A DNA stretch of 64,000 nt. Source: Pontibacter sp. FD36. Its GTDB lineage: Bacteria; Bacteroidota; Bacteroidia; Cytophagales; Hymenobacteraceae. The stretch is taken from positions 218,265 through 282,264 of the forward strand of contig NZ_JADPMP010000009.1 of assembly GCF_015686655.1 (NCBI RefSeq). The letters run 5' to 3'. Under the pieces are notes generated by a model. That model saw only the letters and a program-made list of their open reading frames with translations, was not told the DNA's origin and made no database searches. Below are positions 26,292 through 35,028 of this stretch, piece by piece. The translations under genes and the position numbers were made by a program. Within the stretch, counting starts at the first letter, position 1; each line of letters opens with the position of its first letter.

Positions 26292-27323
26292 TTAGTGCTG
26301 TACTGTTGATTTTTGTAAATGCATTTGCCAGTCCCAGGCGCTCTTCATGGCCTCTTCCAAGGTGCTGGTGGTCTTAAAACCTAACTCCTCAGTAGCCTTG
26401 GTTACGTCGGCGTATATTTTCGGCACGTCTCCCGGACGGCGTGGGCCAATTTTATAATTCAATTTCTCGCCAGTAGCCTGCTCAAAAGCCTGCACCGCTT
26501 CCAGCACTGTGTTGCCAGTGCCGGTGCCCACGTTGAAGAACTCGATATGCTCCGCCTTATCAGACAGCAGTCTGTCAATGGCGACCACATGTGCCTTCGC
26601 CAGATCCACCACATGCACATAGTCGCGGATGCAGGTGCCGTCTGGGGTGTCGTAATCGTTGCCGAAAATCGTAAGCTCTTTGCGTATACCTGCGGCGGTC
26701 TGAGTAATGAACGGCACCAAATTGTTTGGGACTCCGAGCGGCAGTTCGCCGATCTTAGCCGAAGGGTGTGCTCCGATTGGGTTGAAATAGCGCAGTGCAA
26801 TCGTATGCATGTCGCTGCCACTGGTTGCCAGGTCGGTCAGTATCTCTTCACAGATTTTCTTGGTGTTGCCGTAAGGTGAGTTGGCTTTCTGCACCGGCGT
26901 TTGCTCTGTTACAGGCAGCTTGTCAGGTATACCGTATACTGTGCAGGATGAGGAGAAAACCAGTTTATTTACTTTAAACTCCTCCATCACCTGCAGCAAA
27001 GCCACCAGCGATCCCACGTTGTTGTGGTAATACTTGAGCGGCTCGGCCACCGACTCGCCCACAGCTTTGTAAGCGGCAAAGTGAATCACGCCGGCTATAC
27101 CTGTCTCCTTTTCAAAGACACTGCGCAGCGCTGCGCCATCCGTACAGTCTACGCGGTGGCAAGTGATTTCGCGACCCAGTATATCGGCTATACCTTGCAA
27201 GGAGCGCTCTTCGGTATTTGAGAAATTGTCGATGATAATGGGCTCGTAACCTGCCTCTACCAGTTCCACCACGGTATGGGAGCCGATGTACCCCGCCCCA
27301 CCTGTCACTAATATTTTCTTCAT
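26292..27323 (-). CDS. galE: UDP-glucose 4-epimerase
   Basis: A 343-residue extended SDR interconverting UDP-glucose and UDP-galactose. The start at MKKILVTGG is preferred (five codons inside the longest frame) as it puts GGAGYIGSH at residues 8-16. Catalytic residues are in FSSSCTVYG and YGNTKKICEEIL (YxxxK), and the C-terminal region has RRPGDVPKIYADVTKATEELGF. The gene has the base composition of the rest of the window, carries several copies of the TATACCT motif, and is adjacent to the GC-rich rml block. It is the first gene of the sugar-nucleotide group. Confidence 0.96.
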   Translation of the reverse strand: MKKILVTGGAGYIGSHTVVELVEAGYEPIIIDNFSNTEERSLQGIADILGREITCHRVDCTDGAALRSVFEKETGIAGVIHFAAYKAVGESVAEPLKYYHNNVGSLVALLQVMEEFKVNKLVFSSSCTVYGIPDKLPVTEQTPVQKANSPYGNTKKICEEILTDLATSGSDMHTIALRYFNPIGAHPSAKIGELPLGVPNNLVPFITQTAAGIRKELTIFGNDYDTPDGTCIRDYVHVVDLAKAHVVAIDRLLSDKAEHIEFFNVGTGTGNTVLEAVQAFEQATGEKLNYKIGPRRPGDVPKIYADVTKATEELGFKTTSTLEEAMKSAWDWQMHLQKSTVQH

Positions 27324-27632
27324 ATAATTTGTTTTCAAGCTTGCAAAAAGCTTTCATGCTGTGCAGCCGCTTATGACTGGCTACTATTTAACAACTTGTA
27401 TATTCTCGTTGATCGCCAACAGATCAGCAATCACTTCCTGGGTGTCTTCTGGTGCTATGTATGTTTCATCAAAGCAGTTGTACTTTATTACCTGAGTGCC
27501 GGGTTCAGACGACAGGCTTTACTACAACAGGAGGCATCACAAAAATATAATATTAAACTGTATTTATTGGTATAGGCAGACCAGACATAGCCCTGGCAGG
27601 TTAAGCGCAGCTTTATTAATGTGTAGAAGACT
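27324..27632. other. 309-bp intergenic stretch upstream of galE
   Basis: Apart from a decayed reading frame at 27384-27518, this contains AT-rich DNA (27530-27570) and no clear promoter box or hairpin. It separates galE from the end of prmC, both on the minus strand. Confidence 0.5.
27384..27518 (-). pseudogene. C-terminal coding remnant, about 44 codons, no start
   Basis: A minus-strand frame open from just after TAA at 27519-27521 to TAG at 27384-27386 encodes a protein-like segment that includes QVIKYNCFDETYIAPEDTQE and ends INENIQVVK. It has no start codon. The acidic, regular composition looks like the tail of a real protein, possibly from the polysaccharide locus, whose body has been deleted. 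I cannot identify the parent. Confidence 0.35.
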
Positions 27633-28487
27633 CTACAGCTCTCCTCTCACGATCCTGTCTTTGCCAAACAGGTCCTGCACCACTTGCGCCTGCCTGAAAC
27701 CTGCCTGCAATAGCAAAGCCCGTACTTCTTCGCCATACTGTTCATTTATTTCAAAGTACAGTCGTCCGCCTGTTTTGAGCAGCTCTGCCCCTATTTCGGT
27801 AATGCGCCTATAATACTTCAGTGGGTCTTCATCTGGCACGAACAGGGCCAGATGGGGCTCGAACTCCAGCACATTGGTACGCATCAGAGCTTTCTCCTGT
27901 TCCTTTACATAGGGCGGGTTGCTGGTAATGATATCCAAAGAATGAGATGCTATACCAAGGAGCGGTTCAAATACGTCTTGCTGAAGCCAGGCAACCGGCA
28001 ATTTCAATTGGCGGGCATTCGCTCGGGCCACCTTCAATGCGCCCTCTGATAGTTCCAGCCCGTACACCTGGCGGACCTCCAAATTGGCAGCCAGTGCCAA
28101 AGGTATACAGCCGCTGCCCGTGCAGATGTCAAGTACCTGAAGATTACTGTGACCTTGGTGCTCACGAACGACCAGATCCACCAGTTCCTCCGTTTCGGGG
28201 CGGGGTATCAGCACACGTTCATCTACCTGCAGGTCGAGGCCGTAAAAGTGGGCGGTGCCAAGTACGTACTGCACTGGCTCCTGCTTTTGCAGCCGTTCCA
28301 CAGCCTGCTTTATCTGCGTCTCCTGCTCTTCATTGACTTCCTCCTGCTGCCCCAGGCTGAGCTGCATACGGTTTTTCTGCAGCACATGCTCCAGTACCAG
28401 CTGCGCAATGGCCCCGGCCTCTGGTTCAGGATAGGCATGTTGTATGCTTTCGCGGATGTATCGGGCTGTTTGCAGTATGGTGGCCAC
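27633..28487 (-). CDS. prmC: peptide chain release factor N5-glutamine methyltransferase
   Basis: A 284-residue SAM-dependent methyltransferase that methylates the GGQ glutamine of release factors. The N-terminal helical domain (about 1-80) is followed by a Rossmann domain with VLDICTGSGCIPLALA (118-133) and the catalytic NPPY at 190-193 in IITSNPPYVKEQE. RVLIPRPETEELVD (91-104) is the family-specific substrate loop. Translation most likely starts at GTG 28485-28487, since no ATG lies upstream in frame near a promoter. It is divergent from ribD and the two share overlapping promoter boxes. Three TATACCT-motif copies fall in or near the gene. Confidence 0.95.
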   Translation of the reverse strand: MATILQTARYIRESIQHAYPEPEAGAIAQLVLEHVLQKNRMQLSLGQQEEVNEEQETQIKQAVERLQKQEPVQYVLGTAHFYGLDLQVDERVLIPRPETEELVDLVVREHQGHSNLQVLDICTGSGCIPLALAANLEVRQVYGLELSEGALKVARANARQLKLPVAWLQQDVFEPLLGIASHSLDIITSNPPYVKEQEKALMRTNVLEFEPHLALFVPDEDPLKYYRRITEIGAELLKTGGRLYFEINEQYGEEVRALLLQAGFRQAQVVQDLFGKDRIVRGEL

Positions 28488-28513
28488 AGGTATAGGTTTT
28501 GTTTGATTTTAGG

Positions 28514-28521
28514 TAACTTTG
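28514..28521 (+). promoter_or_regulatory. TAnnTTTG box toward ribD
   Basis: TAACTTTG on the plus strand is directly abutted by the minus-strand box at 28522-28529. The predicted leader for ribD would be about 105 nt. Confidence 0.5.
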
Positions 28522-28529
28522 CAAAAGTA
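28522..28529 (-). promoter_or_regulatory. TAnnTTTG box toward prmC
   Basis: TACTTTTG on the minus strand predicts a start about 28 nt before the prmC GTG. It abuts the plus-strand box, so polymerase cannot occupy both. Confidence 0.5.
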
Positions 28530-28602
28530 AAGTTTTATCGCGTATAAGTCACAAGTGTAAAATCAACTTGCTTTCTATTATTGACTTGGTTTTTACTTGA
28601 TC

Positions 28603-28635
28603 TTAAACCCTTTAACTCCTAAGCTCCTGAACTTG
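28603..28635. repeat. CT-rich degenerate repeat tract before ribD
   Basis: Copies of an ACTCCTAA-like unit, ending GAACTT. Similar tracts occur at 37150-37186 and 41785-41845. Confidence 0.4.
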
Positions 28636-29685
28636 ACTGATGAACTCTACATGCGGCGTGCGCTGGAACTGGCCAGACTGGGCAGCGGCTATACCTACCC
28701 GAACCCCATGGTGGGCTGTGTGGTGGTGTATGAGGGACGCATTATCGGCGAGGGCTGGCACCGCAAGTTTGGTGGTCCGCATGCTGAGGTTAACGCCATC
28801 GCAAGTGTGCAGGACAAAAGCCTGTTACCTACAAGCCGGGTATACGTAACGCTGGAACCTTGCTCCCACTATGGCAAAACTCCTCCTTGCGTCGATCTGC
28901 TGATCAGCAGTGGCGTGCGTGATGTGGTGATTTGCAATACTGACCCCAACCCTAAAGTGGCGGGGCGCGGCATCAAGAAGCTGTTTGATGCGGGCGCACG
29001 GGTGAAAGTAGGCGTACTGGAAAACGAAGGGCTGGAACTGAACAAGCGTTTCTTTACTTTCCACAACCAAAAGCGGCCTTACATCCTGCTGAAATGGGCA
29101 GAGTCGGCAGACGGGTTTATCAGCGGACCAAACAACCAGCAGGTGCAGATCAGCGGTCCGTTGTCGCGCAGGCTGGTGCATAAGTGGCGCTCCGAAGAGC
29201 AGGCGATCATGGTGGGCAGCCACACGGCAGCGTGTGATAACCCACGCCTCGACACCCGCTTCTGGCCCGGCCACAGTCCGCTGCGGGTGGTCATCGACCG
29301 CAAACTGCAACTACCTGGAAATCTACACCTGTTTGACAAGAGCCTGCCAACCGTGGTATATACCTACCAACAAAGGGAACAGCAGCACGAGAACCTAGCT
29401 TATGTGCAGCTCCGCGAAAACGAACCACTGCTGCCGCAGCTGATGCAGGACCTGCACCAGCGCCAGGTATTGTCGCTGCTCGTGGAAGGCGGCACTTACC
29501 TGCTCAAAAGTCTGTTGAAGGAAAATCTGTGGGACGAAGCGATCTGTTTCAAGAGCCAGACTTGCGTACTGCGCGAGGGCACGCCGGCCCCGGGCATGAT
29601 ACACAGCCACCTGCTCGAAGTACAGACCGCTGGATCAGACAGGCTGCTGCATTACCGAAACAGTATATCAGAACTTAATTTATAA
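28633..29685 (+). CDS. ribD: bifunctional riboflavin biosynthesis deaminase/reductase RibD
   Basis: About 350 residues. The N-terminal deaminase domain has the zinc site HAEVNAI and PCSHYGKTPPC (about residues 50-90) plus YPNPMVGCVVV. The C-terminal reductase domain has KWAESADGFIS and LLVEGGTYLLKSLL. The enzyme deaminates and then reduces the pyrimidine intermediate of riboflavin synthesis. The start is uncertain: TTG 28633 gives the family-like MTDELYMRRALELA, while the next ATG (28651) would lose six residues. A CT-rich short-repeat tract (28603-28635) ends exactly at the TTG. No FMN riboswitch is visible upstream. Confidence 0.93.
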   Translation: MTDELYMRRALELARLGSGYTYPNPMVGCVVVYEGRIIGEGWHRKFGGPHAEVNAIASVQDKSLLPTSRVYVTLEPCSHYGKTPPCVDLLISSGVRDVVICNTDPNPKVAGRGIKKLFDAGARVKVGVLENEGLELNKRFFTFHNQKRPYILLKWAESADGFISGPNNQQVQISGPLSRRLVHKWRSEEQAIMVGSHTAACDNPRLDTRFWPGHSPLRVVIDRKLQLPGNLHLFDKSLPTVVYTYQQREQQHENLAYVQLRENEPLLPQLMQDLHQRQVLSLLVEGGTYLLKSLLKENLWDEAICFKSQTCVLREGTPAPGMIHSHLLEVQTAGSDRLLHYRNSISELNL

Positions 29686-29762
29686 ATCCCGCGCCGGAGC
29701 GTTGAACCTCTTATCAGGTACAGATTTCCTCGATGCGCACTTATGCTTATACCTTATCCATT

Positions 29763-30245
29763 ATGGCTGAATCACTTATAGTAGACCAGAATCTAACGAA
29801 AGAAGAAAAATATAAAGCCCTGGTGCCTCAGATTGAGGCGCTGGTTACCGGCGAGAGCGATTTGATCGCTAACCTCTCCAACATGATGGCCGCCCTGCGC
29901 CAGGGAATGGGTTTCTTTTGGGTGGGCGTGTACTTCAACAAAGAGGGCCAGCTGGTGCTGGGACCATTTCAAGGGCCGGTGGCCTGCACCCGTATTCCCT
30001 ATCACAAAGGCGTATGTGGCGCCTGCTTTACCCGCCAGGAGACGATCCTGGTACCTGACGTAGAAGCCTTCCCGGGACACATTGCCTGCAGCAGCGACTC
30101 TAAATCGGAGATCGTGATACCGGTCATAAAAGACGGTGAGGTGAAACTGGTGCTGGACGTAGACAGTGACAAATTAGACGATTTTGACGAAGTTGACCAG
30201 AAGTACCTCGAGCAACTGATGAAGCTCGTAGAAAGCTGGTATTAA
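29763..30245 (+). CDS. msrC: GAF-domain free methionine-(R)-sulfoxide reductase
   Basis: A 160-residue cytosolic protein consisting of one GAF domain. The fRMsr signature cysteines are present: VACTRIPYHKGVCGACF gives the first (C in VACTR) and second (C in GACF or VCGAC), and HIACSSDSKSEIVIPV the third. These form the disulfide relay by which the family reduces free methionine-R-sulfoxide with thioredoxin. The start at MAESLIV is preferred; ten more codons upstream are unlike the family. It follows ribD by 77 bp and may be co-transcribed, ending at a strong terminator. Confidence 0.9.
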   Translation: MAESLIVDQNLTKEEKYKALVPQIEALVTGESDLIANLSNMMAALRQGMGFFWVGVYFNKEGQLVLGPFQGPVACTRIPYHKGVCGACFTRQETILVPDVEAFPGHIACSSDSKSEIVIPVIKDGEVKLVLDVDSDKLDDFDEVDQKYLEQLMKLVESWY

Positions 30246-30260
30246 GCTCTGCTTTCGCTA

Positions 30261-30306
30261 AAAAGAATGGCCTTATCCCTGCTTCGGGGTAAGGCCATTC
30301 TTTTTT
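30261..30306. terminator. bidirectional terminator after msrC
   Basis: The AAAAGAATGGCCTTATCCC arm pairs with its near-perfect complement around a short loop, with an A-run before and T-run after. It sits between convergent genes. Confidence 0.85.
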
Positions 30307-30333
30307 GAGGTTGCTCCCAATAAGTTTACTCTA

Positions 30334-30918
30334 CTACAGCCTCACCCGCATGCCTAGTGCCAGGTTAAATATCTTGCCTGGCCCCAAGTATCGCGGGTTC
30401 TGGATATATGAAATCAAATACTCGGCGCTGGTGCCCACTTCGTAGTACAGCCCAAACCGTTGCAGTTTCTCTACACGAGTGAAGTCCACCTGCCCACCCA
30501 GGTATAGGTATAGGTGCACCGCCGTCGGGAACCCGTAGTAGCCCCGGCTATACTTGTCGTGGTGCTCAAAAATAAAATACTCCTCCCCGAAGGTATGGCT
30601 CACTTGAAACCCGGTGCGCAACGGCTGCCAGTCCAGCGACTTCAGGGGCACGGGCCTGAAAAGTGCAAAAGTAGTCTTCAGGGCAGCCGTCCAGATGCGA
30701 TCTCCTCCTATACGCTCGGGCAGATAGCCCAGAAACAGATCTGTCTCCAGCTTTTCACGAAAAAAGCTCCGCCCAACACCAACCGAAGCAAATCCAATGC
30801 TACCCGCATACTGTACCTTGACATGATAGGGTGAAAACGACCGCTCCTGGCCATGTCCCTCGTAAGGACTCAACAGGAATAGCAGAGCGACGAGATATGT
30901 GATGAAAACCCGCTCCAT
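30334..30918 (-). CDS. predicted outer-membrane/exported beta-rich protein
   Basis: The start at MERVFITYL is taken because it begins directly after the phosphoesterase stop (1-nt gap) and gives a signal peptide ending near residue 23 (EGHGQE). The 170-residue mature protein alternates aromatic and polar residues in short strands (GYYGFPTAVHLYLYLGG, RFGLYYEVGTSAEYL) and ends FNLALGMRVRL, suggesting a small beta-barrel. No family is recognised. Tight coupling to the metallophosphoesterase lipoprotein suggests that the two act in the same envelope process. Confidence 0.65.
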   Translation of the reverse strand: MERVFITYLVALLFLLSPYEGHGQERSFSPYHVKVQYAGSIGFASVGVGRSFFREKLETDLFLGYLPERIGGDRIWTAALKTTFALFRPVPLKSLDWQPLRTGFQVSHTFGEEYFIFEHHDKYSRGYYGFPTAVHLYLYLGGQVDFTRVEKLQRFGLYYEVGTSAEYLISYIQNPRYLGPGKIFNLALGMRVRL

Positions 30919-30919
30919 A

Positions 30920-31732
30920 TCAGTAGGCAATTCTATCAAAACTATACCCTCCGGCCCATACCTTCAGGTATGTAAATTCACGCTTCTTTACAGTGGAGGT
31001 AGCCAGGTATAGCACCTCCTCATCATAGCGAAAATCGGCCCTGAAGCCATGGATATGGCCGTGCAGACTCAATTGCACCCGCTCACTCTCCTTCAGTGTT
31101 TTATGGAAAGCTCTTTCCAGAGCCGTATCAAAGTCATCATCATAAGGAGGTATGTGCGACACTGCGATGGCCTGCTCCCAACTATCGCCTTCCTGGTGAA
31201 CCAGTTGTTTACTCAGCCAATCGATATCGGGCACTTTTCCATTGTAATTGTACTCCAGACTATTGGTATCGATGAATACAAAGCGGGTATGACCATAGTC
31301 GAAGGTATAGTTAAAGCCACCGTACATCTGCTGGTATACCTTGCGGCCGTTGCCCAGCATGTCGTGGTTGCCGATCACGGTCAGGTATGGCCACTTCAGC
31401 CGTTTCATAATGTCGTGCACCCACCGGAATTCCTGTGACATGCCAAAGTCAGAAATATCACCCTGATGGATGACGAAGTCGATGTGGGGGAAGGTGTTGG
31501 CGGCATCAACAAAGGCGCTTGCGGCGTCATAAAAGCGCTGGGTGTCGCCCATCACGAGTAGGTGCAGCGTATCACCCGGTTGCTGGTTTTGTAGTCGCGC
31601 CAGGTTGAGAGCGGTGAGGTCGCGCTCGTCGTCGTTTAGTATGATCTGGTTCGGGTGGTACTCAAACAGCTCTTCACAGGACGAAAGCAAAGCCAGGCTC
31701 AGTGTCAGTAACAGGTAGCAGATTTGTTTCAT
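30920..31732 (-). CDS. calcineurin-like metallophosphoesterase lipoprotein
   Basis: A 270-residue protein with a lipoprotein signal (MKQICYLL to lipobox LLSSC, cysteine near 19) and a calcineurin-type phosphoesterase domain. The metal-site motifs occur in order: LVMGDTQ, HQGDISDFG, VIGNHDM, AVSHIPPYD and SLHGHIHG, so both metal ions should be bound. Being lipid-anchored, it acts in the periplasm or at the outer membrane. The substrate (nucleotide, phospholipid or sugar phosphate) is unknown. It starts at MKQ, six codons inside the longest frame. It is translationally coupled to the downstream barrel-like gene. Confidence 0.85.
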   Translation of the reverse strand: MKQICYLLLTLSLALLSSCEELFEYHPNQIILNDDERDLTALNLARLQNQQPGDTLHLLVMGDTQRFYDAASAFVDAANTFPHIDFVIHQGDISDFGMSQEFRWVHDIMKRLKWPYLTVIGNHDMLGNGRKVYQQMYGGFNYTFDYGHTRFVFIDTNSLEYNYNGKVPDIDWLSKQLVHQEGDSWEQAIAVSHIPPYDDDFDTALERAFHKTLKESERVQLSLHGHIHGFRADFRYDEEVLYLATSTVKKREFTYLKVWAGGYSFDRIAY

Positions 31733-31874
31733 AGTTGCCTCAGGCGGCACAGTTATTCTCCTATCTGCTAACGCTATACAAAGGAGAATGTTGATGTACG
31801 ATGATCAACATACGGTCTCCTTATTCTGCTTACAAAGCTGCCTTGATTGCTATACAAGAACAAAAACAACTGAT

Positions 31875-31900
31875 CTGAAGCTCTTTACAGTGAGCTTCAG
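31875..31900. terminator. hairpin, 9-bp stem
   Basis: CTGAAGCTC and GAGCTTCAG pair around an 8-nt loop just beyond the main psd terminator. It has no T-run and may be a second 3'-end hairpin. Confidence 0.45.
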
Positions 31901-31904
31901 AAGC

Positions 31905-31943
31905 AAAAAGGCCGGCCTTGGGATATCCCGGGCCGGCCTTTTT
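31905..31943 (-). terminator. terminator after psd
   Basis: A perfect stem AAAAAGGCCGGCC with an inner GGGATATCCC palindrome in the loop and T-runs on both strands. It lies about 40 bp beyond the psd stop. Confidence 0.85.
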
Positions 31944-31979
31944 TATACCTCATGTAGGGTATAACTTTACTTAAGTATC

Positions 31980-32663
31980 TTATCCGAAGAAGGTCGGGGT
32001 TTCGGTTTTGAGCTGAGCAATCACAGTTTGACCGCCTTTAGTCTTCTGACCGAGTTCCACTTTCACCTCAGTGTCCAGCGGCAGGAAAATATCCACGCGC
32101 GAACCAAACTTGATGAAACCGAACTCCTCGCCCTGACTTACTTCGTCGCCCTCATTTACATACCACACAATACGGCGGGCCATGGCACCGGCAATCTGGC
32201 GGAACAGCACTTCAGGACCGGCAGTGGACTCTACCACCACAGTCGTACGCTCATTCTGCGTACTTGATTTCGGGTGCCAGGCTACAAAGTAGTTACCCGG
32301 GTGATACTTGAAGTAGCTCACGATACCTGACACCGGATTACGTGTGATGTGCACGTTGATCGGTGACATGAAGATCGAGATTTGCTTGCGCTTGTCTTTG
32401 AAATATTCTGTCTCCTCTACTTCCTCAATTACTACTACCTTGCCGTCGGCAGGCGCTACGATCAAATCTTCGTGCAATAATAAGTTGCGGTAAGGGCTGC
32501 GGAAAAACTGCAGGATAAGCAGAAACAGAACAGCTGAAACACCGGAGAAAATCTTGTTGAAGGTATTGTTGTCGGCGTTGAAATTGTAGAGCAACAGGTT
32601 GAGCACCAACAAAATCAGCAATGTAAAAAATAGAATCCTTCTTCCTTCCTTATGAATTTTCAT
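31980..32663 (-). CDS. psd: phosphatidylserine decarboxylase proenzyme
   Basis: A 227-residue inner-membrane enzyme making phosphatidylethanolamine. An N-terminal membrane hairpin (about residues 10-52) is followed by the catalytic region with IVAPADGKVVVI, FMSPINVHITRNPVSG, and the self-cleavage site G187-S188 in FIKFGSRVDIFLP. Cleavage there gives the pyruvoyl group on the alpha chain. Length is that of the short (archaeal/Bacteroidota-type) Psd. It lies near cdsA, which makes the CDP-diacylglycerol precursor, though glutamate dehydrogenase lies between. Terminators on both sides make it a single transcription unit. Confidence 0.95.
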   Translation of the reverse strand: MKIHKEGRRILFFTLLILLVLNLLLYNFNADNNTFNKIFSGVSAVLFLLILQFFRSPYRNLLLHEDLIVAPADGKVVVIEEVEETEYFKDKRKQISIFMSPINVHITRNPVSGIVSYFKYHPGNYFVAWHPKSSTQNERTTVVVESTAGPEVLFRQIAGAMARRIVWYVNEGDEVSQGEEFGFIKFGSRVDIFLPLDTEVKVELGQKTKGGQTVIAQLKTETPTFFG

Positions 32664-32699
32664 CCGTGAAAACTAAATGCTACAGGTCTTATATAACTT

Positions 32700-32735
32700 A
32701 TAATAGCCCATCCAGTTTCGTAGATGGGCTATTAT
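32700..32735 (-). terminator. terminator after glutamate dehydrogenase
   Basis: The ATAATAGCCCATC arm pairs exactly with GATGGGCTATTAT around a 10-nt loop, 50 bp past the stop. The T-run is short. Confidence 0.75.
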
Positions 32736-32784
32736 CTGCTTCAAAAATATATAAACTTTCGTTTATTTTAATAAAAATCTTCTC

Positions 32785-34062
32785 TTAGAAACCGCCGCGA
32801 TACTTATAAGTCATCGCTACTTTGTCGATTGCCACGATGTAAGCCGCAATACGCATCGGCACGTTGTACTTCTGAGAGGCAGCATACACACGCTCAAATG
32901 ACTCGTTCATGATGCGCTCAGCACGTGTGTTCACGCGGTCCAGCGTCCACTTAAAGCCCATGCGGTTCTGTACCCACTCAAAGTAAGACACGGTTACACC
33001 ACCTGAGTTAGCCAGAATGTCCGGCACTACCATGATGCCCTTTTCGTTGATGATGTTGTCTGCTTTGTAAGAAGTAGGTCCGTTGGCACCCTCCACGATC
33101 AGGCGGGCCTGAATCTGGTCCACGTTCTTGATCGTGATCACATCTTCCACAGCAGCTGGCACCAGCACGTCTACTTTAGCGATCAGCAGGTCATCATTGC
33201 TGATCTTCTCAGCGTTCTTATAACCTTCCAGACGGCCGTTGTTGTTGTTCTTATACTCGATAGCCTCTTCGATGTCGATACCGTTGTCGTTCCAGTAAGC
33301 ACCGCTCACGTCGCTCACACCCAGTATCTTCACGCCACGCTCGGCCATCAGCTTAGCTGCCCAGGCACCTACGTTACCGAAGCCCTGAATCACTGCCGTT
33401 GATTTGGCCGGATCCATGCCCAGTTTATCCATGGCTGCCATAGCCGACACCATCACACCGCGGCCAGTCGCCTCTACGCGGCCGAGTGAACCACCCAGCA
33501 CAAGCGGCTTGCCTGTTACCACAGCGTGTACGGTTGAGCCTTTGGTTTTGGAGTATTCGTCCATCAACCAGGCCATCTCGCGCGGGCCAGTGCCCATGTC
33601 CGGAGCAGGTATATCCTGGTCAGGGCCGAAGATGTCAATCAAAGCCTGGGTATAGGCTCTTGTCAGACGCTCCATCTCACCTGCCGACATCGCATAAGGG
33701 TCGCAGATGATACCGCCTTTGGCACCACCGTAAGGGATGTCTACCACGGCACACTTCCAGGTCATCCAGGCAGCCAGGGCCTTCACCTCGTCCAGGAACA
33801 CGTCCGGCGCGAAACGGATACCACCTTTTGATGGACCCAGGATAGTAGAGTGAATAACGCGGTAACCTTCAAACACTCGCACTTTGCCGTCATCCATTGT
33901 GACAGGTACGTTCACGATTACCTGACGCGTTGGAGTCTTAAGGACATTGTAAACCTCCTCATCCAGCCCAAGTACCTCTGCCGCGATATTAAAACGCGAC
34001 ATCATCGATTCGAAAGGATTTTCTCTATCCTTGATCGGTGCAGGCTCTTTGTATAACATCAT
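32785..34062 (-). CDS. glutamate dehydrogenase (ELFV family)
   Basis: A 425-residue dehydrogenase linking glutamate and 2-oxoglutarate with NAD(P). The substrate pocket shows GPSKGGIRFAPDV (76-88), catalytic K115 in YGGAKGGIICDP and D155 in APDMGTG. The nucleotide fold has GFGNVGAWAAKLM, and VEGANGPTS follows. Length and motif spacing match hexameric catabolic or NAD-type GDH of Bacteroidota. It is monocistronic, with a terminator below and 90 bp of AT-rich DNA above. It is one of three ELFV-type dehydrogenases in this window and the only one with standard GDH signatures. Confidence 0.95.
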   Translation of the reverse strand: MMLYKEPAPIKDRENPFESMMSRFNIAAEVLGLDEEVYNVLKTPTRQVIVNVPVTMDDGKVRVFEGYRVIHSTILGPSKGGIRFAPDVFLDEVKALAAWMTWKCAVVDIPYGGAKGGIICDPYAMSAGEMERLTRAYTQALIDIFGPDQDIPAPDMGTGPREMAWLMDEYSKTKGSTVHAVVTGKPLVLGGSLGRVEATGRGVMVSAMAAMDKLGMDPAKSTAVIQGFGNVGAWAAKLMAERGVKILGVSDVSGAYWNDNGIDIEEAIEYKNNNNGRLEGYKNAEKISNDDLLIAKVDVLVPAAVEDVITIKNVDQIQARLIVEGANGPTSYKADNIINEKGIMVVPDILANSGGVTVSYFEWVQNRMGFKWTLDRVNTRAERIMNESFERVYAASQKYNVPMRIAAYIVAIDKVAMTYKYRGGF

Positions 34063-34155
34063 TTTAAGCTTTTGAATTAATCAGTGATTAACAATTATGG
34101 CGGTAAAGTTATGTAAATATTATTTACACATACCTACACCTTAATCAACAATAAT

Positions 34156-34983
34156 TTAGAAAGTTTTGAGGAATGCGACGATGAAAGGAACGGCCAGGAT
34201 CAGGCTGTCGAAGCGGTCCAAAATGCCTCCGTGGCCAGGCAACAGCGTACCCGAATCCTTAACACCCAGGCTGCGCTTGAGCAGGGACTCCACTAAATCG
34301 CCCAATACGCCAAAAACCGATACTATTATAGCTACGCCTATCCACTGGTATAGTTCCAAATCATGAAAGAACACGGACAGCAGCCAGCCAACCAGCACGG
34401 TCATAATCGTGCCGCCCGCCCAGCCTTCCCAGGTTTTGCCCGGAGAAATGCGCTCGAAGAGCTTGTTGCGCCCAAAGTTTTTGCCGGCGATGTAAGCCCC
34501 CGTGTCAGATGACCAGATCAGCAGCATGAGCCCCAGGATAGGCTGCCAGCGGTATTCACCCTCCAGATAACCCAGCAACTGTAGCAGCGAAAATGGTACG
34601 GCGATGTAGAGTACGCCCAGTATGGTAAAAGAAATGTTGGTGAACGGCTGCGGCTCTTTGCGGTACAGTTCCAGCACAAATATCAGGAACAGGGCGGGCA
34701 GTATCAGGTATAGCAGCTCGGCTGGCATGTACTCTTTGTCGATCAGAAATACAGCGATGAAAACTCCGGCCGCCAACAGCGTGCCATATACCTTGTTGGG
34801 CTTGATGCCAGCTACCTCTGACAGTTTATAAAACTCCAATGTGCCCAGCACGGTGAGCCCCAGAAACAGGATGAAAAAGGTCCACTCACTGAAAATTATA
34901 CCTCCGATAAAGAGTGCCGCCCCTAATACTCCTACAATCAGGCGTTGCTGTAAATTACTAAGGGCAGATAGCTTGGTGCTCAT
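34156..34983 (-). CDS. cdsA: phosphatidate cytidylyltransferase
   Basis: A 275-residue inner-membrane enzyme making CDP-diacylglycerol from CTP and phosphatidate. Seven or eight spans are visible. The family signature is near the C-terminus: SPGKTWEGWAGG, then VFGVLGDLVESLLKRSLGVKDSG and LPGHGGILDRFDSL, with the conserved aspartates. It starts 45 bp downstream of the CPBP protease gene and is probably co-transcribed with it. It supplies the precursor for phosphatidylserine and hence for Psd encoded 1.5 kb away. Confidence 0.96.
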   Translation of the reverse strand: MSTKLSALSNLQQRLIVGVLGAALFIGGIIFSEWTFFILFLGLTVLGTLEFYKLSEVAGIKPNKVYGTLLAAGVFIAVFLIDKEYMPAELLYLILPALFLIFVLELYRKEPQPFTNISFTILGVLYIAVPFSLLQLLGYLEGEYRWQPILGLMLLIWSSDTGAYIAGKNFGRNKLFERISPGKTWEGWAGGTIMTVLVGWLLSVFFHDLELYQWIGVAIIVSVFGVLGDLVESLLKRSLGVKDSGTLLPGHGGILDRFDSLILAVPFIVAFLKTF

Positions 34984-35028
34984 GCGTTACAGGTTACCGG
35001 CAGCATCAGCCGGGTGGTTCGTCTTGAA

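Noticed and set aside
28549..28632. FMN riboswitch upstream of ribD
   Set aside because: The conserved FMN-aptamer segments are missing; the region is CT-rich repeat and AT-rich DNA.
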